Source of the DNA: Reinekea sp. G2M2-21
GTDB lineage: Bacteria; Pseudomonadota; Gammaproteobacteria; Pseudomonadales; Natronospirillaceae
Direction of reading: 5' to 3'
DNA length: 64,000 nucleotides
NCBI RefSeq assembly: GCF_015687175.1
Contig: NZ_JADPQG010000006.1
Coordinates: 124,001 to 188,000 of the forward strand
Below the pieces are notes generated by a model that saw nothing but the letters and a program-made list of their open reading frames with translations, did no database searches and had not been told where the DNA came from. The number at the start of each line of letters is the position of its first letter. The first letter of the stretch is position 1. Positions 8,871-18,767 of this stretch are shown piece by piece. Made by a program: the position numbers and the translations under genes.

Positions 8871-9404
8871 TTATCGAGCCAGTTCCCAAGCCGCCAAATC
8901 AACTCGCTTGCCCAAATCGGTCAAATATCGATCTCGCAAATCGCCTGAAGAAAACTCATCTAAGAAATTAAACCAGGTAGAAAAACCGTTGTTCTTTTTC
9001 TCACGATTTACTGTGAATATATAACCCAGTTCAGTCACGACATCTTCTTTAATACTGAAATCAATGCCTATTTCTACCGCATTGTCTTTATAGGTATACC
9101 GATTATTGCCCGTCTTAACAGGACGCGAATACAGCTCCTTTATCGTGTATGTGCCGCTTGGTAATGGACCTAACACATAAGAATGCTTGTAAACGTTGGG
9201 GTCTACTCTGGCATGATCCACGACATTCCCATCCTCATCCACGATAACCATCGTATAGATAAAAGAAAACTGTCCGGGAACTTCTGAATTCACTTCCAAA
9301 GGCAATGCGAGGAGTCCACCACTGCTTTCTTCTGGAGAAGGGAAAGTAGCACAACCCGATACAAACACACTGAGGAATAACACCAATCCTAAAATATTCT
9401 TCAT
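8871..9404 (-). CDS. predicted lipoprotein, function unknown
   Basis: A 177-residue protein with a lipoprotein signal: hydrophobic stretch then VSGC, with the lipidated cysteine at residue 18. The mature part is mostly beta-like and contains an acidic TMVIVDEDGNVV segment and a segment PLPSGTYTIKELY, which suggests a small carboxypeptidase-regulatory/Ig-type beta sandwich; that reading is weak. No family is recognised. The mature domain should be periplasmic or outer-membrane attached. It is a single gene between nrtC (convergent) and a porin on the same strand, separated from the porin by a terminator. Confidence 0.75.
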   Translation of the reverse strand: MKNILGLVLFLSVFVSGCATFPSPEESSGGLLALPLEVNSEVPGQFSFIYTMVIVDEDGNVVDHARVDPNVYKHSYVLGPLPSGTYTIKELYSRPVKTGNNRYTYKDNAVEIGIDFSIKEDVVTELGYIFTVNREKKNNGFSTWFNFLDEFSSGDLRDRYLTDLGKRVDLAAWELAR

Positions 9405-9518
9405 TTTCTATCCTTACTTGTTGAGCGCGCATAATATCCAAATTGACGCGCATTGAGCAATACATAAGAGCAGACTTTTAGGAGAGTTCTGTGAAATGGA
9501 AAAGAAAAATGCTGGCAT

Positions 9519-9545
9519 AAAAAAGGCCAACCCGAAGGTTGGCCC
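9519..9545 (-). terminator. terminator of the porin gene
   Basis: GGCCAACC-CGAA-GGTTGGCC (perfect 8-bp stem, tetraloop) is followed on the minus strand by T6. It is placed 28 bases after the porin stop. Confidence 0.85.
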
Positions 9546-9572
9546 GATTCTAGTTTTCAGAGGAATCTGAAA

Positions 9573-10679
9573 TTAGAAGCTGTACTTAGCACCAACAGTC
9601 AACATGTTAGTTGTGTCAGTTTGGAAGTCGAACTCAGCGTAGTAAGTTACACCTACTTCTGAAGTAGTATCAGCGCGCAATTCGATCTTAGGATCTGCAG
9701 CAGCGTCGCCACCGTCGAAGTTTTCCATGATTACTTTAGCAGAAGCATTGTAAGAGTCAGCAGCATATGCAACTTTCGCCCACAGCTCATCACCAGCATC
9801 AGCCAATGTGGTGAACGTGTAACCAGCAGAAGGAGTTACAGCGCCAGCAGCGTAAGACACTTCAACTTTTGCGATTTCGTCGTCGTCGTTATCAGCATTT
9901 ACGTCAGTCCAAGAAGCTGAAAGAGTCGCACCCGCAACAGTTGAGTCAACAGAAACTGCGTACTCAGTTACTGTGTTACCAGCAGTATCGCCAGTTAAGT
10001 TGGTCGCAGCTTTTACTGTCGCAACGTCTGCAGTGTATGTAACACCAACACCAGCGAAGTAAGGAGCGTCAAGATCCAACTCTGCGCCGACAGCAGAAGC
10101 ATACATTTCAGCTTCAGCGGTATAGCTCAGTGCACCAGCTTCACCAGTGTACTGTGCAGCAACACCAGTGCGAGTGGTTAGAGCATCATCATTCTGGCCT
10201 TGCAACTGAACAGTGAAACCGTCCATAACTGCGTACTTAAATGCAACGTCAACATCCAGCGTACCAGCTTCTTCCATTTCACCAGTGTATTCGTCTGTAG
10301 ACATCAAGTTACCAACTTGACCGAAAGACAACTTACCATCAGTAACAACCAAGTCACCAACTGTAATTTCAGCTTCGTTGTTTTCGTCAGACTTCAGCCC
10401 GATAGAGCCAGAGAAAGGACCGTTGACAACAGCAGTCTCAATAGAGATACCGTAGTTGTAGTCATCTTCTTTCAGATCAACATCGTACGTAGAGTCAACA
10501 GGAACTAGCGTCCCCTCAACTTCATCAGTTGTAGCTGGATCATCAGTTGCAGGCTCCAGGTTCAGAATAAACTGAGCGTCCATCGCGCCAGTAAAAGATG
10601 TAGTTGCCTCTGTATCAGCCGCCATGGCTTGAGCAGAGATAGCAGCAGCAAGTGCAGTAACTGCAAAAATAGCTTTCAT
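9573..10679 (-). CDS. outer-membrane porin (general porin-like beta barrel)
   Basis: A 368-residue protein with signal peptide ending QAMA-AD (about residue 21). It is rich in alternating polar/hydrophobic strands, Asp, Thr and Ala, with no cysteine, and ends in the C-terminal phenylalanine (GAKYSF) needed for Bam-dependent barrel insertion. The acidic, Thr-rich composition is typical of marine gammaproteobacterial porins. Substrate cannot be told from sequence. Codon use is strongly biased (GCA, GTA, AAC), suggesting high expression. It stands alone, with a strong terminator and a 530-base upstream spacer. Confidence 0.8.
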   Translation of the reverse strand: MKAIFAVTALAAAISAQAMAADTEATTSFTGAMDAQFILNLEPATDDPATTDEVEGTLVPVDSTYDVDLKEDDYNYGISIETAVVNGPFSGSIGLKSDENNEAEITVGDLVVTDGKLSFGQVGNLMSTDEYTGEMEEAGTLDVDVAFKYAVMDGFTVQLQGQNDDALTTRTGVAAQYTGEAGALSYTAEAEMYASAVGAELDLDAPYFAGVGVTYTADVATVKAATNLTGDTAGNTVTEYAVSVDSTVAGATLSASWTDVNADNDDDEIAKVEVSYAAGAVTPSAGYTFTTLADAGDELWAKVAYAADSYNASAKVIMENFDGGDAAADPKIELRADTTSEVGVTYYAEFDFQTDTTNMLTVGAKYSF

Positions 10680-11209
10680 TAGATTCCCCTATTTTTATTA
10701 TCAATACTGGTTTGGTGACCAGACTACTTGATTGAGCTTCAAATTCAGAATGAACCTGTCACCCTTGTTATCATTAACGCCGCATACATTTATCTTAATT
10801 TGCATACAGTGTCAAAACGTAACTGAGAGAAATTTCAAACTACAAAGATGTCATCAATATTAAAATCGGCGATTCACATCGGCTGGGTATGGTGACTCTT
10901 GTGTTTATTTTTTCATCCCAGGGTTGTTCGGTAGCCCGACCAACCATCGCGGTCTATAAAACCAGAGCGCAAAGACTTGGTCAACCACTTTTTTACCGTG
11001 AAAGGCGAGTATTTGGGCTTTTCCAGCCCCAATAGATCCCACCTTGATGAAAATCAACTGAATTAGCCTTCCACAATGGCAAGTTGCGTTGGTAATTTTC
11101 AAACAAGTGTTTGAATATGGCTGGAGCTGCAGGTTGCGGTGCCAGCTATTTAATTGATTTGAATCAGAATTTTTTGGTAACAAGACTTTTGATTTCCCGA
11201 CACAAATCG
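10680..11209. other. 530-base spacer upstream of porin
   Basis: No convincing gene. A 124-codon minus-strand frame runs into it from the dapB 3' end, but it has no ribosome site, no family resemblance and overlaps dapB in another frame. The part next to the porin is AT-rich and should carry its promoter; no operator was recognised. Confidence 0.4.
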
Positions 11210-12022
11210 TTAGTTTCTCTTGAAACCCAGCACATCTTCCATATCGAAAACGCCTGCTTCTCTTTTTTCCCTTAACCATTTTGCAGCTCGAACCGCACCA
11301 CGAGCAAAAGTCTGTCGACTACTCGCTTTGTGAGTGATTTCTACCCGCTCGCCTTCACTGGCAAACATGACCGTATGCTCTCCGACGATATCCCCACCAC
11401 GAATCGCAGAAAAACCAATAGCACCTTCTTCACGAGCGCCAGTGATGCCCTCACGACTGTACACCGCAACGTCGTTCAGTTGCACGCCACGACCATCCGC
11501 TACTGCGTGCCCCATCATTAACGCAGTGCCACTTGGGGCATCGACCTTGTGCTTATGATGCGCCTCAATAATTTCAACATCGCTGCTATTGCCAAGAATG
11601 GAAGACGCTAGTCGCAATAGCTGCAAAGAGAGATTTACGCCAACCGAATAATTACCGGCAAAGACCATCGAGACATTGCCGCCAAAGTGGTGCAATTGCT
11701 CTAATTCTTGTTCGCTGAAACCAGTAGTTCCTATGACCATCTTACAACCGACCTGAGCTGCGATCGCCAAATGCGCTAACGTAGCTGAGGGCGCCGTGAA
11801 ATCAATGACGGTCACATTCGAGTTCAGCACGCTCTTGACGTCATCCGTAATAGACACGCCCAATTTGCCTCTGCCAATCAACTCTCCGGCATCAAACCCA
11901 ATATAAGGCGAGTCACGCTTAACCAGCGCGCCAGACAATTCCACACCGTCCATCGCAAAAACAGCCTCTAATATGGCCCGCCCCATTCGCCCGTCGGCTC
12001 CAGTCACCACAATCTTTTGCAT
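11210..12022 (-). CDS. dapB: 4-hydroxy-tetrahydrodipicolinate reductase
   Basis: A 270-residue NAD(P)H-dependent reductase of the lysine/diaminopimelate pathway, converting hydroxy-tetrahydrodipicolinate to tetrahydrodipicolinate in the cytoplasm. It has the Rossmann motif GADGRMGRA at the N terminus and the family signature EAHHKHKVDAPSGTA with the catalytic histidine and lysine. The ATG at 12022 (MQKIVVTGADG) matches the normal family start; the frame extends upstream with unrelated residues. It follows dnaJ, as in many pseudomonads and oceanospirilla, with a terminator between them. The usual downstream neighbour carA is absent. Confidence 0.95.
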   Translation of the reverse strand: MQKIVVTGADGRMGRAILEAVFAMDGVELSGALVKRDSPYIGFDAGELIGRGKLGVSITDDVKSVLNSNVTVIDFTAPSATLAHLAIAAQVGCKMVIGTTGFSEQELEQLHHFGGNVSMVFAGNYSVGVNLSLQLLRLASSILGNSSDVEIIEAHHKHKVDAPSGTALMMGHAVADGRGVQLNDVAVYSREGITGAREEGAIGFSAIRGGDIVGEHTVMFASEGERVEITHKASSRQTFARGAVRAAKWLREKREAGVFDMEDVLGFKRN

Positions 12023-12149
12023 AATCTTACTCTTGTCGTCAGGGGCTTGAATCAAGCCCGGTGTTAAATCGTAAAAATCAAGAATGACAAGCTTTGTCAG
12101 GAACGTCCAGTTGCAATTTATCAGCACTGTATTGCATTGGTCTGAGCAT

Positions 12150-12185
12150 AAAAAAAGCGACGGTTCTGCAACGCGTCGCTTTTTT
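12150..12185. terminator. bidirectional terminator between dnaJ and dapB
   Basis: A-run, AGCGACG (12156-12162), 11-base loop, CGTCGCT (12174-12180), T-run. It reads as an intrinsic terminator on both strands; the relevant direction is minus, ending the grpE-dnaK-dnaJ transcript. Confidence 0.8.
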
Positions 12186-12201
12186 CAATCGTTCGAGCGC
12201 T

Positions 12202-13326
12202 TCAGCTTTCGCCAAAGAACTTTTTAACGCCGTCGAACCAACCTTTACTTTTTGGCGAGTGTTTCTTGCCTTCCAGACTTTCCTGCAACTCCGTTAACAA
12301 TTCTTTTTGACGTGCCGTTAAGTGAACGGGTGTTTCAACTACCACCCGGCACATCAGATCGCCAACACTGTGGCCACGAACTGGTTTAACACCTTTGCCA
12401 CGCAAACGGAACAGCTTACCAGTTTGAGTTTCAGTTGGAATTTTCAATTTAACGCGGCCATCCAACGTTGGCACTTCCAGCTCTCCCCCGAGGGCTGCTT
12501 CCGCAAAACTAATGGGAACCTCACAGTACAGATTCGCACCATCACGTTCGAATATTTCATGGCGTTTAACATGCACTTCGACATACAAATCGCCTGCAGG
12601 TCCGCCATGTCGTCCAGCCTCGCCCTCGCCAGACAAACGAATCCGGTCTCCCGTATCCACGCCAGGAGGAATCTTAACATTCAACGTTTTGGTTTCTTCT
12701 TTTACACCGCGGCCATAACAGCTGGTGCAGGGGTCCTTGATAATTTTGCCCGCGCCTGAACATGCGGGGCATGTTTGCTGCACGGCAAAGAAGCCTTGTT
12801 GCATTCGTACCTGACCGGAACCACCACAAGTCGTACAAGTAACAGGAGACGTTCCTTTTTTTGCACCAGACCCGTCACAGGTATTACAGTTCACCAAAGT
12901 CGGAACACGAATATTTTTCTCGATGCCTCTTACGGCTTCTTCCAGCGTCAACTCCAGATTGTATTTCAAGTCTGAGCCACGCTGCACAGAAGACCGACCC
13001 CGGCCACCGGCACTGCCGCCAAAGATATCCCCGAAAACATCACCGAAAATGTCACTGAAGCTGCCTGCTCCGGCTCCACCGCCGCCAAAGCCGCTTTGGC
13101 CATCAATGCCTGCGTGCCCAAACTGGTCATAGGCTTGGCGCTTCTGTGAGTCTGAAAGCACTTCGTAAGCTTCATTCACTTCTTTGAATTTGCTTTCTGC
13201 GTCTTTATCGTCAGGATTACGGTCTGGGTGAAACTTCATCGCCATGCGACGATAGGCTTTTTTAATTTCCTTTTCGTCGGCGTTTTTTGCGACACCTAAC
13301 ACTTCATATAAATCGCGTTTTGACAT
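12202..13326 (-). CDS. dnaJ: chaperone DnaJ (Hsp40)
   Basis: A 374-residue type I DnaJ, which stimulates DnaK ATP hydrolysis and delivers substrates. It has an N-terminal J domain with HPD (about 33-35), a Gly/Phe-rich linker, and four zinc repeats ([32 protein letters not shown]) at about 145-205. The C-terminal beta domains follow. The start is the ATG at 13326 ([12 protein letters not shown]); the longer frame adds 13 residues that do not belong to the family. Confidence 0.97.
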   Translation of the reverse strand: MSKRDLYEVLGVAKNADEKEIKKAYRRMAMKFHPDRNPDDKDAESKFKEVNEAYEVLSDSQKRQAYDQFGHAGIDGQSGFGGGGAGAGSFSDIFGDVFGDIFGGSAGGRGRSSVQRGSDLKYNLELTLEEAVRGIEKNIRVPTLVNCNTCDGSGAKKGTSPVTCTTCGGSGQVRMQQGFFAVQQTCPACSGAGKIIKDPCTSCYGRGVKEETKTLNVKIPPGVDTGDRIRLSGEGEAGRHGGPAGDLYVEVHVKRHEIFERDGANLYCEVPISFAEAALGGELEVPTLDGRVKLKIPTETQTGKLFRLRGKGVKPVRGHSVGDLMCRVVVETPVHLTARQKELLTELQESLEGKKHSPKSKGWFDGVKKFFGES

Positions 13327-13350
13327 AATTTTCAAGGCCTTGCTCAATAC

Positions 13351-13375
13351 AAAAACGCGGGTCAATTGACCCGCG
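13351..13375 (-). terminator. hairpin between dnaK and dnaJ
   Basis: A perfect 20-base palindrome centred on AATT (arms CGCGGGTCAA) at 13356-13375 is followed on the minus strand by TTTTTG. It looks like an intrinsic terminator or processing/attenuation site that lowers dnaJ expression relative to dnaK. Confidence 0.65.
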
Positions 13376-13435
13376 AATAAACGCCCAGCTCACATTACAT
13401 AACGCTGTACTTGCATGCACGCGAGCACTGGGTCA

Positions 13436-15349
13436 TTACTTATCTTTCACTTCTTCAAACTCAGCATCGACTGCATCGTCAGAGCCAGCAGCATTATCAG
13501 CGGCTGATTCGGCAGCACCAGCATCCTGAGCTTGTTCGGCGTAGATCTTCTGAGCGAAACCAGCAGAAGCCTGACTTAACGCTTCAACAGCCTTGTCAAT
13601 AGCTTCTTTGTCGTCACCCTTCAGAGCGTCCTCAACAGCGACACAGGCTTTCTCAATGGACTCTTTTTCTTCGTCAGTTGCTTTGTCAGCGTTTTCTTTC
13701 AAAGACTTACGAGTCGCATGAACTAAACCGTCTGCGGTGTTACGGGTCTGAGCCAGTTCCTCGAACTTACGGTCTTCTTCTGCGTTCGCTTCCGCATCCT
13801 TCACCATTTGTTCGATTTCTTCATCCGACAGACCTGAGTTCGCCTTGATGACAATCGACTGTTCTTTACCGGTACCCTTATCCTTGGCGGATACGTTCAA
13901 AATGCCGTTCGCATCCAGATCGAAGCTCACTTCAATCTGTGGTACACCACGTGGTGCGGGTGGGATATCCGCCAGATCGAAACGACCCAGTGACTTGTTT
14001 TGACCCGCCATTTTGCGCTCACCCTGCAGCACGTGAATGGTCACCGCTGCCTGGTTGTCATCCGCTGTAGAGAAAGTTTGGCTCTTCTTGGTCGGAATCG
14101 TGGTGTTTTTGTCAATTAACGGTGTCATCACACCACCCATTGTCTCAATACCCAGAGTCAACGGTGTAACGTCCAACAACAATACATCCTTCACGTCACC
14201 TGACAGCACAGCGCCCTGAATAGCAGCACCCATAGCAACGGCTTCATCAGGGTTTACATCTTTACGTGGCTCTTTTCCAAAAAACTCGGCAACTTTGGCT
14301 TGAACCATCGGCATACGAGTTTGACCGCCTACCAGAATCACTTCACTGATATCTGAAATATCATGGTCGGCGTCTTTCAATGCGATGCGGACAGGTTCCA
14401 GGGAACGTTCAACCAGATCTTCGACTAAAGACTCGAGTTTCGCACGGGTCAATTTAACATTAAGGTGCTTAGGACCTGAGGCATCGGCCGTAATGTATGG
14501 CAAGTTAACGTCTGTTTGCTGAGCTGAAGACAGTTCAACCTTCGCTTTCTCGCCGGCTTCTTTCAGTCGCTGCATCGCTAACGCATCACCTTTCAGGTCG
14601 ATACCAGAATCTTTCTTAAAAGTTTCGGCCAGGTAGTTAATGACGCGCATGTCAAAGTCTTCACCACCCAGGAACGTGTCCCCATTGGTCGCCAACACTT
14701 CAAACTGGTGTTCACCATCAACTTCCGCGATTTCAATAATTGAAATATCGAAGGTACCACCACCTAAGTCATATACCGCCACGACACTGTCGCCACGTTT
14801 TTTGTCCATGCCATAAGCTAGAGCTGCGGCTGTCGGCTCGTTAATAATGCGTTTAACGTCCAACCCGGCTATTTTACCGGCATCTTTGGTCGCTTGCCGC
14901 TGAGCATCGTTAAAATACGCTGGTACGGTAATAACCGCTTCAGTTACCTTTTCGCCCAGAAACTCTTCGGCCGTCTTTTTCATTTTCTTGAGAACTTCAG
15001 CGGACACCTGTGGTGGTGCCTTTTTATCGCCTTTCACTTCAACCCAAGCGTCGCCATTATCGGCTTTCACGATTTTGTAAGGGACCATTCCGATGTCCTT
15101 TTGTACGACATCGTCTTCAAACCGGCGACCAATCAGACGCTTGACCGCATAAAGCGTGTTCGCAGGGTTCGTTACCGCCTGACGTTTCGCGGGTTGGCCA
15201 ACCAGAACTTCACCATCTTCTGCAAAGGCAACAATGGAAGGGGTGGTTCGGTCACCTTCGGCATTTTCGATTACCTTAGGTTTGCCACCTTCTAGCACGG
15301 ATACGCACGAGTTAGTGGTTCCGAGGTCAATACCGATGATTTTGCCCAT
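13436..15349 (-). CDS. dnaK: chaperone DnaK (Hsp70)
   Basis: A 637-residue Hsp70. The ATPase domain begins [13 protein letters not shown] and includes [12 protein letters not shown] and the VGGQTRMP segment. The linker [15 protein letters not shown] leads to the substrate-binding domain. The acidic tail ends EFEEVKDK, normal for proteobacterial DnaK. The start is the ATG at 15349 ([10 protein letters not shown]); 19 upstream in-frame residues are leader sequence. It lies 83 bases after grpE and has its own sigma-32-like promoter in that gap. Confidence 0.98.
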   Translation of the reverse strand: MGKIIGIDLGTTNSCVSVLEGGKPKVIENAEGDRTTPSIVAFAEDGEVLVGQPAKRQAVTNPANTLYAVKRLIGRRFEDDVVQKDIGMVPYKIVKADNGDAWVEVKGDKKAPPQVSAEVLKKMKKTAEEFLGEKVTEAVITVPAYFNDAQRQATKDAGKIAGLDVKRIINEPTAAALAYGMDKKRGDSVVAVYDLGGGTFDISIIEIAEVDGEHQFEVLATNGDTFLGGEDFDMRVINYLAETFKKDSGIDLKGDALAMQRLKEAGEKAKVELSSAQQTDVNLPYITADASGPKHLNVKLTRAKLESLVEDLVERSLEPVRIALKDADHDISDISEVILVGGQTRMPMVQAKVAEFFGKEPRKDVNPDEAVAMGAAIQGAVLSGDVKDVLLLDVTPLTLGIETMGGVMTPLIDKNTTIPTKKSQTFSTADDNQAAVTIHVLQGERKMAGQNKSLGRFDLADIPPAPRGVPQIEVSFDLDANGILNVSAKDKGTGKEQSIVIKANSGLSDEEIEQMVKDAEANAEEDRKFEELAQTRNTADGLVHATRKSLKENADKATDEEKESIEKACVAVEDALKGDDKEAIDKAVEALSQASAGFAQKIYAEQAQDAGAAESAADNAAGSDDAVDAEFEEVKDK

Positions 15350-15389
15350 TTCAATTACTCCGTAAATGTTCGTTGTTTCATGCTCGCAA

Positions 15390-15417
15390 ATATGCGAGCA
15401 ATCCAATCAATTTCAAG
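15390..15417 (-). promoter_or_regulatory. sigma-32-type promoter before dnaK
   Basis: On the minus strand, CTTGAAA (15411-15417), 14 bases, then CGCATAT (15390-15396) fits the heat-shock consensus CTTGAAA-N11-16-CCCATNT with one -10 mismatch. It lies in the grpE-dnaK gap and overlaps an 8-bp hairpin (TGCTCGCA/TGCGAGCA). Confidence 0.6.
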
Positions 15418-15432
15418 GCCTGTGATGAAAAA

Positions 15433-16041
15433 TCAGGCAGTCTCGTCAATTTTCTTAGCGCTATCGCCGCCTTTACTGACCATCACCATCGCAGGCCGGA
15501 TCAGACGGCCATTTAACAGGTAGCCCTTTTGCATAACTGCAATGACGGTGTTCGGCTCTACCTCTTGATTCTCTACCATTGACATAGCTTGATGCAGCTG
15601 CGGGTCAAATGGCTCGCCGTGAGGATTAACCGCTTCGATGTTAAACTTCGCAAACACGTCAAAGAGACCCTTTAAGGTCATTTCAACGCCTTCTTTGATG
15701 GCGGTTACATCAGCGGAATCACCCTCAGTGAACTCGATGGCACGCTCCAAGTTATCTGCAACGGCTAACAGCTCTCTGGACAGTTTCTCCTGACCAAATT
15801 TGTGTGCATTTTCAATGTCTTTCTCAACCCGTCGGCGTAAGTTAGCCATTTCTGCTTCGGTACGGATATATTGATCTTTCAACTTTTCCGCTTCCGCTAA
15901 AGCAGCTTCAAGCTGGCTCGCAAGATCCTCGCCCACTGGTTCGGAACCGTTTGAATTTGCGGTATCTGCTTCAATCTCTGCGGAATCAGATACCGTTTCA
16001 TTTTCAACTACATCATCTAACGATTTGTCTTCGCCGGTCAT
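15433..16041 (-). CDS. grpE: nucleotide exchange factor GrpE
   Basis: A 202-residue co-chaperone that releases ADP from DnaK. An acidic N-terminal tail (about 1-40) precedes a long coiled coil (about 40-90, ending NLRRRVEKDIENAHKF). The C-terminal beta domain carries the family signature from NPHGEPFDPQLHQAMSMV to VVQ-like VIAVMQKGYLLNGRLIRPA. First gene of the heat-shock cluster, with a sigma-32 promoter about 50-75 bases upstream, and divergent from recN. Confidence 0.97.
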   Translation of the reverse strand: MTGEDKSLDDVVENETVSDSAEIEADTANSNGSEPVGEDLASQLEAALAEAEKLKDQYIRTEAEMANLRRRVEKDIENAHKFGQEKLSRELLAVADNLERAIEFTEGDSADVTAIKEGVEMTLKGLFDVFAKFNIEAVNPHGEPFDPQLHQAMSMVENQEVEPNTVIAVMQKGYLLNGRLIRPAMVMVSKGGDSAKKIDETA

Positions 16042-16089
16042 GGTTTACCTTCTTTAAATGCTTGAGCAATATGTATCCAACGGGCCCAG

Positions 16090-16117
16090 TAATGGGGCTG
16101 TACCCTTCCTTTTCAAG
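16090..16117 (-). promoter_or_regulatory. sigma-32 promoter of grpE
   Basis: On the minus strand, CTTGAAA (16111-16117), 13-base spacer, CCCCATTA (16090-16097) is a nearly perfect heat-shock promoter, 49 bases before the grpE ATG. Confidence 0.85.
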
Positions 16118-16210
16118 GGGATTTAATCGGCAAATTTCAGAACTACAGCACATAAATCTCAATGAAAACGTAAAATCTTACGGCAAGTACTTGATGCACA
16201 CCCATAACAA

Positions 16211-16226
16211 CTGTATAAACATACAG
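16211..16226 (+). promoter_or_regulatory. LexA (SOS) box of recN
   Basis: CTGTATAAACATACAG fits the gammaproteobacterial LexA consensus CTGT-N8-ACAG exactly and is 22 bases before the recN start, so repression by LexA and DNA-damage induction are expected. Confidence 0.85.
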
Positions 16227-16248
16227 ACTTTGTATGGAGCGCATGCGC

Positions 16249-17922
16249 ATGCTACAAAATATCCTGATCCGTAATATTGCCATTGCAAACAATATTGAAA
16301 TCGACTGGTCACCGGGTATGACGTCCATTTCGGGCGAAACCGGTGCTGGTAAGTCCATCTTATTAAATAGCCTCAGCCTCGCCTTAGGTGACCGAGCCGA
16401 CAGCACCATTGTTCGGCACGGTGAGTCGCGCGCTGAAGTTGTTGCCACTTTTAACGTTGGTCGAATACCAGCGGCTCTGAAATGGCTAAAGGAGCGGGAT
16501 CTGGACAACACCGACGAATGCATTTTACGGCGCACCATTTCCAGTGAGGGCCGATCCCGGGCTTTTATCAACGGTCAACCGGTGCCCCTGGCTGAACTTA
16601 AAACGCTCGGTGAATTCCTGATCGACATTCATAGCCAGCATGCGCATCAGTCTCTACTTCGATCCGACACACATCTGCGCTTACTGGATGAATACGCGGG
16701 GCTGACCCCACTGCGCCAAACAGTGAAAGAAGCTTGGCTGGCATGGCAGGGACTGGAACGCAAATACGCCCAGTTGAGACAGAATGCGGATGAAAAAGCC
16801 GCGCGAATACAACTGCTGCAGTATCAATGCGAAGAATTGGCAAACCTGGCATTAGCACCAGGGGAAGTCGAGGAGCTGGATACAGAGTTCAAACGCATGA
16901 GCAAAAGCGAAAGCTTACTTCGAGGGGCCCATGCGGCAGAATCCATATTGAACGGGGATGATGAACCGACCGCTGTTGCAGCACTAAAAGCCGTACTTCA
17001 CGAGCTTAAGTGCTTAGATGACCCCTCAGATAGCTTAAAAAGCGCGTATTCACTGATTGAAAGTGCATTAATTCAGACGCAAGAAGCCGGTCACGACCTG
17101 CAAATCTACATCGAGAGTTTCGATTTCGATGATGAACGTCGATTTCTGGTTGAAGACCGTTTAAACACAATCCATGAACTTGCCAGAAAACACGCTGTGG
17201 CCTCAGAGAACCTGCACGACCACTATTACCAGTTGGACGCAGAACTTAACGAGTTGACCGACTCCGATGCGGCCTCGGAAACACTGGCGGAAGAAGTTGA
17301 ACTGCGCAAGAAGCACTATTTTGCGGCGGCGAAGAAGTTATCAGCAAAAAGGAAGCAACATGCCAAGTCTTTTGAAAAAGAAGTTATTGAGAAACTATCG
17401 CAACTCGCTATGCCGGGCGCTAAGTTCAACGTTGCCTTCGAAGAACAGCCAAAACAAGCGTCAAACGGTATCGATGCTGTTGAGTTCCATATCAGCTTGA
17501 ACCCAGGGCAACCGCTGCAGCCTCTAGCGAAAGTCGCATCCGGTGGTGAGTTGTCTCGGGTGTCGCTGGCCATTCAGGTGATCTGCGCCGAACACACCAC
17601 CATTCCAACGTTGGTGTTTGACGAAGTCGACGTTGGTATCAGCGGAGCAACCGCTGAAATCGTCGGCCATATGTTGCGCAGCGTCGGGGCCCAAGGGCAG
17701 GTAATCTGCGTGACCCACCTGCCACAGGTTGCAGCGTTAGGCCATAATCACTGTATAGTGAAAAAACAACACACCGAAAGCCAAACAACCACCAACATAG
17801 TGAGGTTGGATTCAGAACAACGCATAAGCGAAATTGCGCGGATGCTGGGTGGTATAGACATTACCGCGCAAACCCGAGCGCACGCTGAAGAAATGCTTCG
17901 CAGCCACAGTCAGGCTCACTGA
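16249..17922 (+). CDS. recN: DNA repair protein RecN
   Basis: A 557-residue SMC-like ATPase for double-strand break repair. Walker A GETGAGKS lies near residue 31. Two coiled-coil arms span about 150-360. The C-terminal half has the signature VASGGELSRVSLA and Walker B TLVFDEVDVGISG. The start is the ATG at 16249 (MLQNILIRNIAIAN), with GGAG nine bases upstream; in-frame ATGs at 16234 and 16243 are possible. It is controlled by the LexA box just upstream. Length matches the family (about 550). Confidence 0.95.
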   Translation: MLQNILIRNIAIANNIEIDWSPGMTSISGETGAGKSILLNSLSLALGDRADSTIVRHGESRAEVVATFNVGRIPAALKWLKERDLDNTDECILRRTISSEGRSRAFINGQPVPLAELKTLGEFLIDIHSQHAHQSLLRSDTHLRLLDEYAGLTPLRQTVKEAWLAWQGLERKYAQLRQNADEKAARIQLLQYQCEELANLALAPGEVEELDTEFKRMSKSESLLRGAHAAESILNGDDEPTAVAALKAVLHELKCLDDPSDSLKSAYSLIESALIQTQEAGHDLQIYIESFDFDDERRFLVEDRLNTIHELARKHAVASENLHDHYYQLDAELNELTDSDAASETLAEEVELRKKHYFAAAKKLSAKRKQHAKSFEKEVIEKLSQLAMPGAKFNVAFEEQPKQASNGIDAVEFHISLNPGQPLQPLAKVASGGELSRVSLAIQVICAEHTTIPTLVFDEVDVGISGATAEIVGHMLRSVGAQGQVICVTHLPQVAALGHNHCIVKKQHTESQTTTNIVRLDSEQRISEIARMLGGIDITAQTRAHAEEMLRSHSQAH

Positions 17923-18107
17923 ACGTCAAATGGCTAGCCATGTATTCCCGCTGATGGCGAAAATTGGGTAAAATGGAGGCACAGTCAGTGGTAAATAGAA
18001 GTTCTGTTGTTCGTCAACAGTGGCAGCAAAAGCAGCCAAATGTCGTTTTCAAGCTAGTGCAAGATTTGTTAGTCAAGAAGTCGTCGGCTACAACAGAATC
18101 CTGAAAC

Positions 18108-18133
18108 AAAAAAGCCCGATAACGGGCTTTTTT
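18108..18133. terminator. bidirectional terminator between recN and the thioredoxin-like gene
   Basis: AAAAAAGCCCG-ATAA-CGGGCTTTTTT, a symmetrical hairpin with A and T tracts, serves the convergent recN and TlpA-like genes. Confidence 0.85.
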
Positions 18134-18148
18134 ACGGTTTGATATTTG

Positions 18149-18634
18149 TTATTGAGCCACAAGCTCTAGAAGCAACTCTTTGGTTTTTTCTTTACCGGCA
18201 AAGCCCGCCTTAATTGTATGGACTTTTCCGTCTTTACCGACAATGTAGGCATAAGGGAAACCTTTTGGCTCGAAAAATTGCACGACTTTCTGACTCTTAT
18301 CTGACACATTCAGGAAGTTAACCGGTGTTTTTTCCAGAAATTTGTTTGCCAGTTTCACATCTTCATCGGTATTAATGCCGAGAAAGAAGACGCCCTGCCC
18401 TTTCAATTCAGTGTTCAACTCACTGATGATAGGGAAAGATTTTTTACAAGTCGTACACCAGCTCGCCCAGAAATCAACATACAGGACGCGCCCCTTCAAT
18501 TGCGCCGTGTCCAGCACTTTGCCATCAAGCGTGGGGATCTTAAACGCCGGGAACTCATCACCTACTTTCACTTCAGCAGCGCTGAAACCGGTGATCATCA
18601 GCCCCATCACCAAAAACGCCATCTTTTTCAACAT
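18149..18634 (-). CDS. TlpA/ResA-like periplasmic thioredoxin-fold protein
   Basis: A 161-residue secreted or membrane-tethered thioredoxin-fold protein. A signal sequence (LKKMAFLVMGLMITGFSA) is followed by VGDEFPAFKIPTLDGKVL and the redox site WASWCTTCKKS; the cis-proline segment is KGFPYAYIV. Members reduce or isomerise thiols in the periplasm, for example in cytochrome c maturation. The ATG at 18634 is preferred because it begins the signal peptide; the frame allows six more residues. Single gene; partner unknown. Confidence 0.85.
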   Translation of the reverse strand: MLKKMAFLVMGLMITGFSAAEVKVGDEFPAFKIPTLDGKVLDTAQLKGRVLYVDFWASWCTTCKKSFPIISELNTELKGQGVFFLGINTDEDVKLANKFLEKTPVNFLNVSDKSQKVVQFFEPKGFPYAYIVGKDGKVHTIKAGFAGKEKTKELLLELVAQ

Positions 18635-18767
18635 ACTCTCATCCTCTACCACAACTTGATTAGTTATAAGTCAGTTTACGCACACTAGCTGAACCTCAGC
18701 GGAACATGTGCGTATTTTTTCATGTAAAGGCAGTTTGAGTGTTTGAAGCCGTTCACGATATGACAAA

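Noticed and set aside
10905-11279. 124-codon minus-strand frame reaching from the spacer into dapB
   Set aside because: Overlaps dapB in another frame, no ribosome site, composition unlike a real protein.
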